From contig NZ_CP101154.1 in assembly GCF_024298905.1 (NCBI RefSeq), forward strand, positions 2,046,001 to 2,110,000: a DNA stretch of 64,000 nt, in the 5' to 3' direction. The notes below the pieces were generated by a model. The model had not been told where the DNA came from, did no database searches, and saw only the letters and a program-made list of their open reading frames with translations. Source of the stretch: Natronomonas marina. Lineage in GTDB: Archaea > Halobacteriota > Halobacteria > Halobacteriales > Haloarculaceae. Every line of letters starts with the position of its first letter. Position 1 is the stretch's first letter. The position numbers were made by a program, and so were the translations under genes. Shown piece after piece: positions 1 to 8,448 of the stretch.

Positions 1-1
1 G

Positions 2-385
2 AAGGGGATGGAACTGGGACTCGACCTCGTCGACGCCTTCGAGGAGGCCGACCTCGGTCTCTCGCGGGGCGTCATCACCGCCTCCTACCAGTTCGACGGC
101 CACGTCGAGGACTACGTGGCCGAGGAGCGCCAGATAGGCGAGTCCGGCCAGGTCGTCGAGCCGGAGCTGTACATCGCCGCCGGCATCTCGGGGGCCGTCC
201 AGCACAAGGTCGGCATGGACGAATCGGACACCATCGTCGCCATCAACACCGAGGCCGACGCCGACATCAAGGACTTCTCGGACTACTACATCCAGGGGGA
301 CCTCTTCGAGGTGCTGCCGCGGCTGACGGAGGCGCTGGAGGCCGGCGAGTTCTCGCGTGCGGTCGCGGAGGTGAGCGATGACTGA
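2..385 (+). CDS. etfA: Electron transfer flavoprotein alpha subunit (FixB/EtfA), C-terminal part
   Basis: This is the C-terminal 127 or so residues of EtfA/FixB; the start lies before the window. The FAD-binding signature of the family is visible: IGESGQVV, then ELYIAAGISGAVQH and VGMDESDTIVAIN, followed by the conserved ADIKDFSDYYIQGDL end. EtfA with EtfB accepts electrons from dehydrogenases and passes them to the FixC-type quinone oxidoreductase. That oxidoreductase follows with an 8-base overlap, so the genes form one operon. EtfB/FixA is expected just upstream, outside the window. Confidence 0.93.
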   Translation, partial: KGMELGLDLVDAFEEADLGLSRGVITASYQFDGHVEDYVAEERQIGESGQVVEPELYIAAGISGAVQHKVGMDESDTIVAINTEADADIKDFSDYYIQGDLFEVLPRLTEALEAGEFSRAVAEVSDD

Positions 386-2039
386 CGACTACGAGCACTA
401 CGAGGCGATAGTCGTCGGCGCCGGGCCGGGCGGGGCCGCCGCGGCGGCGACGCTGGCCGACCAGGGCGTCGAGACGCTCGTCCTCGAGCGTGGCGTCGAC
501 GCCGGCTCGAAGAACGTCTCGGGCGGCCTCATCTACGCCGAGGAGTCGGCGCCCTACACCATCGACTCGCTGTTCGATGGGTTCCGCGAGGAGGCAGCCG
601 AGCGGCCGATCTCGGAGTACTACATCCACAACCTGGCCGGCGAGAAGGTCAAGACGTTCGACCTCCACGACATCCACCACCACGACACCGAGTGGTGCGA
701 CGCGGTGCTGCGCCGGCACATGGACTCGTGGCTCGCCGAGCGGGTCCACGAGAAGACCCGCGAGACCGGCGGCGGGCTGTTGACGGAGGTCCGGGTCAAC
801 GGCCTGCTGCGGGAGGGCGGTGAGATCGTCGGCGTCACCTGCGACGAGATCGACCCGATAACGGCCGACGTCATCATCGCCGCCGACGGCGTCAACTCCG
901 AACTGGCACGGGACGCCGGCCTGATGGACTGGGAAGAACCGGACGAGTGGTTCCAGGGCGTCAAGGCCGTCGTCGACATGGAGCCCGACGTCGTCAACGA
1001 GCAGTTCGACGTGGCGCCGGACGACGGCGTCGCCCACCTCTTCTCGGGGGACCTCTTCCAGGGCGTCCGCGGCGGCGGGTTCCTCTACACGAACGAGGAC
1101 TCGCTGTCCATCGGGACGGTGTTCCACCTCGACTCGCTGGCCGAAGAGCGGGCCGAACCCCACGAGTTGCTCGACGCGCTGTTGACGCACCCACTGCTCG
1201 ACCAGTGGTTCGACGGCGAGTACCACGAACGGGAGTACTCGGCGAAACTCGTCCCCGACTCGAAGAAGGCGGCCCACCCCTCGCCCCACGAGGGCCGGCT
1301 GCTCTTGGTCGGCGACGCCGCCGGCCAGATGCAGGCCCAGGGGCCGATAATCAAGGGCATGAACCACGCCGTGAGCGCCGGCGGGCTAGCCGCCGAAGCC
1401 TTCGCGGAGGCCAAGTCCCGCGGGAATCCGGGGGCGGCCGGCGGTCTCTACGAGCGGAAGCTCGTCGACGAGGGCGTGATGGGCAAACTGCGCCCGAAGC
1501 GCTACCGGATGACCCGTGCGCTCTCCGAGAGCGACCTCGTGACGAAGGTAGGCAGCGGTCTCGTCGACTCCGCCGTCGGGCGGGCCGGCGTGAAACTGTT
1601 CGACGGCGCCATCGAGCGGGCGTTCAACTCCCCGTTCCTGCTGGGGATGATCCCGGACACCCGAACGTCGTACGTGACGGTGCCGCGGGTGGTCGCCGAG
1701 ACGCTCGGCGAACCGGTCGACGGCGAGAGCACCATCGAGCCGCCGGAACTGGACGACCGCATCGGCGACCTGACGTACGACGTGGGCGACCCCCACATCG
1801 AACTCGTCGACAACAGCTACGACGCCAGCGGGACGGCGGTGACGGCCTGTCCGGTCAGTGCCCGTGACTTCGGCGGCGGTTGCTACCGCGAGGAGACGGT
1901 CAAGACCAACGGCAGCGAAGAGCAGGTCGTCAGCCTCGACACCCAGCCCTGCGTCGAGTGCGGCACCTGCGCCATCGTCGCCGACACGGAGTGGGAACAC
2001 CCTGCCGGCGGCAAGGGCGTCGAGTTCAGGGACGGATGA
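378..2039 (+). CDS. fixC: Electron-transfer flavoprotein:quinone oxidoreductase, FixC fused to FixX ferredoxin
   Basis: The 553-residue protein has an N-terminal FAD dinucleotide-binding motif (GAGPGG near residues 14-19) and a second FAD motif (GDAAGQ near 312), as in FixC/ETF-QO. The last 70 residues form a ferredoxin-like FixX domain: a Cys-Pro pair near residue 489 and CVECGTC near 524, the pattern that binds one [4Fe-4S] cluster. In rhizobia FixC and FixX are separate proteins; here they are joined. It should take electrons from EtfAB and reduce membrane quinone. Its stop overlaps the next gene's ATG by four bases. Confidence 0.92.
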   Translation: MTDDYEHYEAIVVGAGPGGAAAAATLADQGVETLVLERGVDAGSKNVSGGLIYAEESAPYTIDSLFDGFREEAAERPISEYYIHNLAGEKVKTFDLHDIHHHDTEWCDAVLRRHMDSWLAERVHEKTRETGGGLLTEVRVNGLLREGGEIVGVTCDEIDPITADVIIAADGVNSELARDAGLMDWEEPDEWFQGVKAVVDMEPDVVNEQFDVAPDDGVAHLFSGDLFQGVRGGGFLYTNEDSLSIGTVFHLDSLAEERAEPHELLDALLTHPLLDQWFDGEYHEREYSAKLVPDSKKAAHPSPHEGRLLLVGDAAGQMQAQGPIIKGMNHAVSAGGLAAEAFAEAKSRGNPGAAGGLYERKLVDEGVMGKLRPKRYRMTRALSESDLVTKVGSGLVDSAVGRAGVKLFDGAIERAFNSPFLLGMIPDTRTSYVTVPRVVAETLGEPVDGESTIEPPELDDRIGDLTYDVGDPHIELVDNSYDASGTAVTACPVSARDFGGGCYREETVKTNGSEEQVVSLDTQPCVECGTCAIVADTEWEHPAGGKGVEFRDG

Positions 2040-2422
2040 GCGACGTTCCGGGACGTATCGCCGAGCTCTCGGAACGCGCGCGTCGGGACCGAGAGACCTT
2101 CGATCCGCCCCCGGACCCGCCGGACGAGGAGGCGGCCCTGGGGTACCTCACGGACGGCGTCGGCAAGGTCGTCGCCCTCTACATCGAGGCCCGCACCGGC
2201 GAGAACTTCCGGTTCGACGACGCCGAGTTCGCCCTGCTGGAGCGTGCGCTCAACGACTGGCTCGAACTGTACGCGGCCTGCTACGGGTCCGATCTGGAGG
2301 GGACCTACACGGTCCGGGAGGCGGCCGAACTGCTCGTCGACACCCACAGCATCCGCGAGACGGCCGTGATGCTGACGCACGTCCCGGAGCGGGACCACCG
2401 CGAGACCTGGTCGCACTACTGA
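2036..2422 (+). CDS. Uncharacterised protein at the end of the fix operon
   Basis: This 128-residue acidic soluble protein starts at the ATG that overlaps the fixC stop (ATGA), so it is translationally coupled to the electron-transfer operon. It has no membrane segment and only an isolated cysteine (ACYGS), so it is not an obvious cofactor protein. The C-terminal half (TYTVREAAELLVDTHSIRET) looks helical. I do not recognise the family. A role linked to the Etf/FixC system is inferred from position only. A GC-rich inverted repeat follows the stop and may end the transcript. Confidence 0.8.
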   Translation: MSDVPGRIAELSERARRDRETFDPPPDPPDEEAALGYLTDGVGKVVALYIEARTGENFRFDDAEFALLERALNDWLELYAACYGSDLEGTYTVREAAELLVDTHSIRETAVMLTHVPERDHRETWSHY

Positions 2423-2503
2423 GCGGCCGGCGGGCCGGCCGGAAGTAATCGAGCTACCGGTTGCGGCAATAATTTTATGTAGTGGTTGGTGTTACCGGGT
2501 GAC

Positions 2504-3241
2504 ATGCAGTTCTCCGACGAACTCGAGTTCAGTCACCGGGACCGCAAGGACATCTACGAGTACATCGAGCGGTACGGGACCGTCGACTACGAGGACGCGC
2601 GCCGGGCGCTGAACATGAGTCCGGAGGCGTTCGGCCACCACGTCGCCGTCCTCCGGCGGGACGGCGTCGTCTCGCGGACCGAAGCGGACGACCTGCAGGT
2701 CGCCTTCGAGGACGATAGCGAGGAGACGTTCGTCGACGAGGGACTGGAGGTGACCATCCGGCAGGCCCGCGAGGACGACCTGACGGGGCTGGTCGGCGCC
2801 ATCCGGGAGGCGCTCTCGGAGGAGACATACATCGAGGGCGAGACCATCGCCGACGTCGTCGAGAGCGAGGACGTCCTGCTGCGGCACAACGAGGTCCAGT
2901 CGCGGGTCTTCTTCGTCGCGACGGTCCACGGCGACGTGGTCGGGTGGGTCCACGTCAACGCGCCGGAGATAGAGAAACTCGCCCACACCGCCGAGTTGAC
3001 CGTCGGCGTCATCGACGAGTACCGGGAGCACGGCATCGGGACGAAACTGCTGGACCGCGGCGTCGACTGGGCGCTGGACAACGACTTCGAGAAACTGTAC
3101 AACAGCGTCCCGTCGACGAACGGGGAGGCCATCGAGTTCCTGGAGGAGCGCGGCTGGGACACCGAGGCCGTCCGTGAGGACCACTACAAGATCGGCGCGG
3201 AGTACGTCGACGAGGTGATGCTGGCCAAGCGACTCGGCTAG
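2504..3241 (+). CDS. GNAT-family N-acetyltransferase with N-terminal helix-turn-helix
   Basis: From the ATG at 2504 the protein has 245 residues. Residues 1-65 resemble a winged-helix domain (YEDARRALNMSPEAFGHHVAVL). A GNAT fold follows, with the acetyl-CoA loop region (VDEYREHGIGTKLLDRGVDW) and a C-terminal YNSVPSTNGEAIEFLEERGW typical of the family. A TATA-like element (TTTATGTA, about 2475-2482) lies 22-29 bases before this ATG, which supports a leaderless start. The earlier in-frame TTG at 2486 is therefore unlikely. The substrate is unknown; the DNA-binding domain suggests a regulator or an acetylase of a DNA-bound partner. Confidence 0.88.
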   Translation: MQFSDELEFSHRDRKDIYEYIERYGTVDYEDARRALNMSPEAFGHHVAVLRRDGVVSRTEADDLQVAFEDDSEETFVDEGLEVTIRQAREDDLTGLVGAIREALSEETYIEGETIADVVESEDVLLRHNEVQSRVFFVATVHGDVVGWVHVNAPEIEKLAHTAELTVGVIDEYREHGIGTKLLDRGVDWALDNDFEKLYNSVPSTNGEAIEFLEERGWDTEAVREDHYKIGAEYVDEVMLAKRLG

Positions 3242-3399
3242 GGGAGTTCCTCGTCGGCCGACTCGAGCGGGTCGGCGACGATGCCGTCCTTCTGTGCGTA
3301 CACTCTGGCGTGACCCGTACAGACGACCCTGTTTTCGTCCCACGGGACGTGGAGCCGGACCGCCGCCGGCTCCGAACAGCCCTCCTCGGTACACTCCAT
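3238..3399 (-). CDS. 53-residue zinc-finger microprotein
   Basis: A short reading frame of 53 residues begins at the ATG complementary to 3397-3399 and ends at 3238. It overlaps the GNAT gene tail-to-tail by four bases. Cys3 and Cys8 (CTEEGC) pair with Cys27 and His30 (CTGH), a plausible C-x4-C...C-x2-H zinc site. The rest is acidic and lacks a membrane segment. Small zinc proteins of this kind are common in haloarchaea, and several affect biofilm or stress behaviour. No function can be assigned here. Codon use with G/C at third positions supports coding. Confidence 0.72.
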   Translation of the reverse strand: MECTEEGCSEPAAVRLHVPWDENRVVCTGHARVYAQKDGIVADPLESADEELP

Positions 3400-3436
3400 G
3401 GCGGCCCTACGGCGGGCCGACTAACAGCCGTTGCGG

Positions 3437-3910
3437 TCAGACGACGAGCAGGAACCCGGCCAGCACCGTCGCGGTCAGGAGTACCTGCATGACCGTCGAG
3501 ACGAGGATGCCGGCGGTCGCGTAGGCGGCGGTCCGGGCGCCGCCCTCGACGTCGCCGTGGCGGCGGTACTCCAGGGCGAAGACGACGGCGAAGACGCCGA
3601 GGACGACGCCGATGGGGCCGAGCACGAACGCCAGGAGGAGGCCGCCGACGGCCGCGGCCGCCGTCGTCCCGAGGGAGGCGCCGCCGACGCGGGCGGAGAT
3701 GGCGCCGCCGAGCCAGTCGACGACCACCGTGAACAGCCCGAGCGTGACGAGGAGGACGACGACGAGGACCGCCGGCTCGCCGGTCGCCCACCAGTAGTAG
3801 AGGACGCCGGCCGTCGAGAGCAGGCCGCCGGGGACCAGCGGCAGGACGCTCCCGATGACGCCGGCGACGAGAAGGAGGAGCGCGACGAGGAACGGGTCTC
3901 CGTGGAACAC
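3437..3910 (-). CDS. DUF456-family membrane protein
   Basis: The 157-residue protein is almost entirely hydrophobic, with about four to five membrane segments. The spacing and the glycine-rich turns (VLPLVPGGLLSTAGVLYYWW, then GASLGTTAAAAVGG and FVLGPIGVVLGVF) match the DUF456 family of bacterial and archaeal inner-membrane proteins of unknown function. It stands alone between a microprotein and a cytochrome P450 on the same strand, 60 bases from the latter. Confidence 0.85.
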   Translation of the reverse strand: MFHGDPFLVALLLLVAGVIGSVLPLVPGGLLSTAGVLYYWWATGEPAVLVVVLLVTLGLFTVVVDWLGGAISARVGGASLGTTAAAAVGGLLLAFVLGPIGVVLGVFAVVFALEYRRHGDVEGGARTAAYATAGILVSTVMQVLLTATVLAGFLLVV

Positions 3911-3970
3911 GGATACGGGTTCGGGCGAGCGGTGAAAACGGTGGGGGTTCGGACGCGACCGGACGCGGCG

Positions 3971-5344
3971 TCACCGCTCGCGGACGGTCGCCCGCACGGG
4001 GTCGGAGGGCCGAAGCGTTATCGCCATGTCCAACTCCGGGTCCGGGTCGGAGACCAGTTCGAACTCCACGCGCTGGAGGACGGTCGGGACGACAGTCTTC
4101 AGTTCCTGCATCGCAAAGCGCATCCCGATGCAGTGGCGAGGGCCGCCGCCGAACGGGAAGTAGGCGTACTCCGGCAGCGAGTCCTCGAAGCCGTCGGTCC
4201 AGCGGTCGGGGTCGAACGTGCCGGGGTCGTCGTACCAGCGCTCGTCGGTGTGGACGAAGAACTGCGGCAGCGTCACGTTCGTCCCCGCGGGAATCCGGTA
4301 GCCGCCGAGTTCGACGTCCTCGCGAGCCGTCCGGAAGAGGATGTAGGCGGGCGGGTACAGCCGGAGCGTCTCGTCGACGACCCGCCCGGTGTACTCGAGG
4401 TCGGGGAGGTCCTCGACGGCGGGGCGACGGCCGCCGAGGACGGTCGCGTACTCCTCGTCGAGGCAGTCCCGGACGTCGTCGTGCTGGGCGACCAGGAGGA
4501 CGAGGTACGTCAGCGCCAGCGAGGTCGTCTCGTGCCCCGCGAAGAGGAACGTCGCCATGCTGTCTCTGAGTTCGGCCTCGGAGAGGTCCCCGCCGTCCTC
4601 GCGGGCCGCCATCAGGGACGCCAGCAGGTCGTCGTAGGCGTCGGTCGACCCGCGGCGCTCCGCGACGAGGTCGTCGACGAACTCCTCGAAGGTCGATGCC
4701 GCCCGCCGGAACCGGCGGTTCCGGGGCGTCGGCACCCACATCGGGACGAACGTCGACACCCCGTCGAGGTCGCCCCGGTCGTTGATGGCTGCCGCCATCT
4801 CGGTGACGACCTCGGCGTCCGCGGCCAACTCGAGGTCGAACAGCGACCGAGAGAGGATTCGCAGCGTCAGCCGCGAGAACGCGCGGTCGAGTTCGACCAC
4901 GTCGCCGTCGGTCCAGCCGTCGACCATCTCCTCGGCGTACCGGCCCATCGCCTCGCCGTAGGTGCGGATTCGCTCCGGCGTGAAGGCTTCCTGGGCGGCC
5001 AGTCGCTGACGCTGCCACTGCTCGCCCTCCGCCAGGAGCAGCCCCTCGCTCATGAAGTCGCCGCCGAGGTCCTCGAACCCGAACTTCTCGAAGGCGTCGT
5101 TGTCGGTCACCAGCACGCGCTCTACGAGTTCCGGGTGCAGCACGGTGCAGAAGTCCATGCGAGGGACGCTGTAGCTCACGACGTCGCCGTACTCGCTCAT
5201 CTCCTCGTAGAACCCGCGGGGGTCGGCGACCAGGTCCCGGACGTTCCCGAGCACCGGCAGTCCGTCGGGACCCGGCGGCGTCTCCGAGGGGAGTTCCGCG
5301 TCGGCGCCGTCCGCCTCGCGGCCGTTCGCCGTGCGTCGGGCCAT
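3971..5344 (-). CDS. Cytochrome P450
   Basis: The 457-residue protein has all P450 landmarks. The I-helix oxygen-binding motif is AGHETTS, the ExxR motif lies in DETLRLYPPAY, and the haem signature FGGGPRHCIG carries the thiolate ligand Cys405. There is no N-terminal membrane anchor, so it is a soluble prokaryotic-type monooxygenase. Haloarchaea carry a few such P450s (for example the CYP174 group); the substrate is not known. No ferredoxin or reductase gene is adjacent, so electrons must come from elsewhere. The divergent neighbour is a bacterio-opsin-activator-type regulator, a possible but unproven controller. Confidence 0.94.
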   Translation of the reverse strand: MARRTANGREADGADAELPSETPPGPDGLPVLGNVRDLVADPRGFYEEMSEYGDVVSYSVPRMDFCTVLHPELVERVLVTDNDAFEKFGFEDLGGDFMSEGLLLAEGEQWQRQRLAAQEAFTPERIRTYGEAMGRYAEEMVDGWTDGDVVELDRAFSRLTLRILSRSLFDLELAADAEVVTEMAAAINDRGDLDGVSTFVPMWVPTPRNRRFRRAASTFEEFVDDLVAERRGSTDAYDDLLASLMAAREDGGDLSEAELRDSMATFLFAGHETTSLALTYLVLLVAQHDDVRDCLDEEYATVLGGRRPAVEDLPDLEYTGRVVDETLRLYPPAYILFRTAREDVELGGYRIPAGTNVTLPQFFVHTDERWYDDPGTFDPDRWTDGFEDSLPEYAYFPFGGGPRHCIGMRFAMQELKTVVPTVLQRVEFELVSDPDPELDMAITLRPSDPVRATVRER

Positions 5345-5424
5345 ACCGGTCGTTCGGTCCCGCTCGCGGTGTCGCTTGTCCCGATATTCCTAGGCTTCTT
5401 TTGAATGCGGGTCCAGGACCGGGT

Positions 5425-6099
5425 ATGCGGTACGTGCGAATCCGGCTCGACCAGCCCGCGTGGATGCGGCACCCGATGCAGGAGTTCCTCGCGACCTCCG
5501 AGGCGATGCAGCGCGAGGAGATGCTGGCCTGGAACCTCTCGCGGGACGACGTCCAGTTCCTCCTGTTCTACGTGGAGGGCGACGTCGACGCCTACCGCGA
5601 GCGCGTCGCCGAGGTGGAGCAGGTCCGGTGGTGCGAGCTTTCCGTCGTCGACGAGGCGTCGTTTTACGCCTACGCCTGCGAGGAGTACACCGAATCACAG
5701 ACGGCGTTCTTCGAGCCGTTCGCGGAGTTGCGGCTCGTGGTCGTGCCGCCCGTCGTCTTCGACGGGAACGGGGACCTCCTGATGACCGTCGTCGGTCGGC
5801 CGACCGGGCTGACGACGCTGGTCGAGGACCTTCGCGCGGTGGCCGACGTCGGGGTCGAGGTGCGCCGCGTCGGAAGCTACGACCGACGCCACCAGCGCGC
5901 CCTCGGCGCGGTTACCGACCGCCAGCGGGAGGCACTGGCGACGGCGACGGAACTGGGGTACTACGGGTCGCCCCGCGAGGCATCGCTCGCCGACGTCGCC
6001 GCCGCGCTCGGCGTCGCGGCCGGGACGGCCTCGGAACTGCTCCGGGAGGCCGAAGCGAACGTGATGGCACGGCTGGTCGGGGACGACGACGGAGCCTGA
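5425..6099 (+). CDS. Bacterio-opsin activator-type HTH regulator
   Basis: The 224-residue protein belongs to the haloarchaeal family with an N-terminal sensor-like region and a C-terminal HTH_10 domain. The C-terminus (LTDRQREAL-type sequence VTDRQREALATATELGYYGS, followed by SLADVAAALGVAAGTASELLREAE) is the DNA-binding part. The start is the ATG at 5425; the upstream in-frame TTG at 5401 falls inside the promoter. It is divergent from the P450 gene with 80 bases between starts. Proteins of this type are transcription factors; the ligand is unknown. Confidence 0.88.
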   Translation: MRYVRIRLDQPAWMRHPMQEFLATSEAMQREEMLAWNLSRDDVQFLLFYVEGDVDAYRERVAEVEQVRWCELSVVDEASFYAYACEEYTESQTAFFEPFAELRLVVVPPVVFDGNGDLLMTVVGRPTGLTTLVEDLRAVADVGVEVRRVGSYDRRHQRALGAVTDRQREALATATELGYYGSPREASLADVAAALGVAAGTASELLREAEANVMARLVGDDDGA

Positions 6100-6110
6100 A
6101 ACGGGACCGT

Positions 6111-8372
6111 TCAGCGGTACCTGTCGGCCTCCTCGCGTGCGACCGCGGTCCCGTAGCGGTCCACGAGCGGCCGGTAGGCGTCACCGAGCGCGCGCATGCA
6201 GGTCCGCTCGGAGACGTAGCCGAGTTCGTCGGCGGTCTCGCTCCAGGGCCGCGCCTGCAGCACCTTCCGGACGAGCAGGCGCTCCTCGTCGTCGTCGAGG
6301 GCGCCGTCGAGGAGCGCCCGCAACGCCAGTCGCCGGAAGGGCCGGGGCGCGACGTCGTAGAGACCGGGACCGTAGGCGGCGCTGGCGACGAGGCGCCACT
6401 CGGCGTCCGTGAGGTCGAGCGGAACGATTCCGTCGGTGGCGGCGAGGGCGGCCCGCACGACGTCGGGGTCGGCGTCGTCGAGGGCGTCGGCCAGCACGCT
6501 CCCGACCCGCCGGCGGAACCACGCGGCGTGGCGGTCGGCGAGGTCCTCGCCGACCGCCGACAGCGGCCGGACCATCAGCGCCGAGTACTCGCCGCTCTCG
6601 TCGTTGCGGGTCGTCGAGAGGTGAACCGTCCGGTAGCCGTTGTCGGCCCAGAACTCCAGCAGACCGGGCGTGGCGCCGTAGCCGACGCCGAGGTAGTCGA
6701 CGGCGTCGGCGTCGAAGCGGCCCCCGGCAGGGCGGTCGGCGTCGGCGTCGAACTCCGCGGCGACGGCGTCCAGCAGGCGAGAGCCGAATCCCCGCGAGCG
6801 GGCCGCCCGGTGGGTGGCGATGCGCATCACGCGGAGACCGACCGGGGCGGCCGCCTCGGGGTCCCGTAGCTGGCTCGTCAGCACGTCGGGAAGCATGTTC
6901 CCCCGGACGCGCGCGCCCCCGTACATCTCGCGGCGCGTCTCCGCCGGGAGGCCGCCCTCGCGGGCCAAAAGTGCGACCGAGACGAGGTGACCGTCGACCG
7001 ACAGCGCCCGCAGCGCGATGTTGGGTGCGTCCAGCATCCGGGCGAGGTCGTCGGGTTCGGTCCGGTAGTGGGCCTCGACCAGCAGGCCGAACGCCTCCCG
7101 GAGGCGGTTCTCGTCGGCCGCGAGTTCGGCGGGGTCGAGTCGTTCGTAGGTGGCCGCCCCGGGCCTGGCATCGGCGACCAGCGGTTCGACGGCCGGCCGG
7201 GCATCCAAGAGCAGCGCCCGGAACAGCCACACTTCGACTGGGTCGGCCGCCGCGTACCGGATGGGGTCCCCGAGCGAAACGTCGGTCACGTCGCGGGCCG
7301 TCGCGAGGCGGTCCCGGAATCGGACGTCGAATCCCCGTCCGGCCCCCTCGTAGCCGTGGACGGTCGTCGCAAAGCAGGCCGACGGCGCGACCTCGAGCAG
7401 CGCCTCCAGCAGGCCGACCGGGAGCGCGGCCGACTCGTCGACGACGAGGACGTCGGCGTCGTCCTCGACCGCCTCGGGTGGCTTCCGGAACCGGACCCGG
7501 CCGCCGCCGTCGGCGAGGAGTTCGTGGGCGGCGTCGGTCTCGCGTCGGTCCGCCGCGAGCGCACCGAGCGTCTCAAGGGACTCGGCGGCCCGGTCGAAGA
7601 CCGCCGCGGCGTTGCGGTAGCCCGGCGCGGTAACCAGCACGTCCCGGCCCTCCGCCGCGAGTGCGGCGGCCGCCAGCCCCGCTGCGCTGGATTTCCCACG
7701 CCCGCGGTCGGCTTCGAGGACGACGGCGGTGCCGGACTCGCGGAGTCGCTCGCAGGCGGCGACGGCGTCGCGCTGATCCGCGGTCAGGCAGGCGTCGTAG
7801 ACGGCGCGGGGAAAGGCGGGCGAGTCGGGTGGGGCGACCGGCGACGACAGCCGCCGGGGTGCCGGGTCCGTCAGGCCGCTCCGCTCGACCGTCCCGGCGT
7901 CGACGTCGACGACGGCGACGCCGCGGTGGGCACGGAGCGTCCCGACGAGGCGCCGCCGGAAGACGCCGTCGACGTCGTCGAGTTCGAACGGCGGTACCGC
8001 GAGCGTCTCGTCGAAGCCGTCGCGGGTCGCCGGCCACGCATCGAGCGGCGGCGTCACGAACAGGAGCAGGCCGCCCCCGTCGACGGCGCCGGCGGCCCGT
8101 CCGAGCGCGTTCGGCCGGCAGGCGTCGTGGCAATCGACGACGACGCAGTCGTGGGTCTCCCCGAGCAGGTCGCCGGCCCGGTCCGGCGAGAGGCGCTCGC
8201 CGACCACGTCGCGCTCCGACAGCGACACCGCCGTCAGGTCGGCCGCCTCGCAGGCCGCACGGGCGGCCCGGTAGCCGGTCTCGCGGCCGCCGGCGAGGAC
8301 GAGCAACCGGCGCTCGTCGGTCGCGTCGGCCTCGGCCCGGAGGTCACGGGCCGTCGCACGCACAGCGTCCAT
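6111..8372 (-). CDS. tmcA: tRNA(Met) cytidine acetyltransferase TmcA
   Basis: The 753-residue protein has the TmcA order: an N-terminal DUF1726-like region, an RNA-helicase-like ATPase with a P-loop near residue 225 (DRGRGKSSAAGLAAAAL) and VVDESAALP as motif II, then a GNAT acetyltransferase domain (LRVMRIATHRAARSRGFGSR) and a C-terminal RNA-binding tail. It should use acetyl-CoA and ATP to make N4-acetylcytidine in RNA. The start is the ATG at 8372, where the conserved family N-terminus begins; the track upstream of it is not conserved-looking. It is tail-to-tail with the regulator gene, 11 bases apart. Confidence 0.93.
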   Translation of the reverse strand: MDAVRATARDLRAEADATDERRLLVLAGGRETGYRAARAACEAADLTAVSLSERDVVGERLSPDRAGDLLGETHDCVVVDCHDACRPNALGRAAGAVDGGGLLLFVTPPLDAWPATRDGFDETLAVPPFELDDVDGVFRRRLVGTLRAHRGVAVVDVDAGTVERSGLTDPAPRRLSSPVAPPDSPAFPRAVYDACLTADQRDAVAACERLRESGTAVVLEADRGRGKSSAAGLAAAALAAEGRDVLVTAPGYRNAAAVFDRAAESLETLGALAADRRETDAAHELLADGGGRVRFRKPPEAVEDDADVLVVDESAALPVGLLEALLEVAPSACFATTVHGYEGAGRGFDVRFRDRLATARDVTDVSLGDPIRYAAADPVEVWLFRALLLDARPAVEPLVADARPGAATYERLDPAELAADENRLREAFGLLVEAHYRTEPDDLARMLDAPNIALRALSVDGHLVSVALLAREGGLPAETRREMYGGARVRGNMLPDVLTSQLRDPEAAAPVGLRVMRIATHRAARSRGFGSRLLDAVAAEFDADADRPAGGRFDADAVDYLGVGYGATPGLLEFWADNGYRTVHLSTTRNDESGEYSALMVRPLSAVGEDLADRHAAWFRRRVGSVLADALDDADPDVVRAALAATDGIVPLDLTDAEWRLVASAAYGPGLYDVAPRPFRRLALRALLDGALDDDEERLLVRKVLQARPWSETADELGYVSERTCMRALGDAYRPLVDRYGTAVAREEADRYR

Positions 8373-8448
8373 ACCGACGGGTCGGCGCGAACTCGCAAGG
8401 GTCCACCGGTTGGGGACCGCTTTTGTGTGACGGCAGCGAGAGGGAAGC

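Noticed and set aside
3009-5018. Long frame (669 codons) on the minus strand across the P450 gene region
   Set aside because: It is Arg/Pro-rich, lacks acidic residues and overlaps the P450 gene in another frame; a shadow of GC-rich codon structure.
3431-5404. Long plus-strand frame (657 codons) opposite DUF456 and P450
   Set aside because: Antisense shadow with no recognisable domain; the minus-strand genes carry full family motifs.
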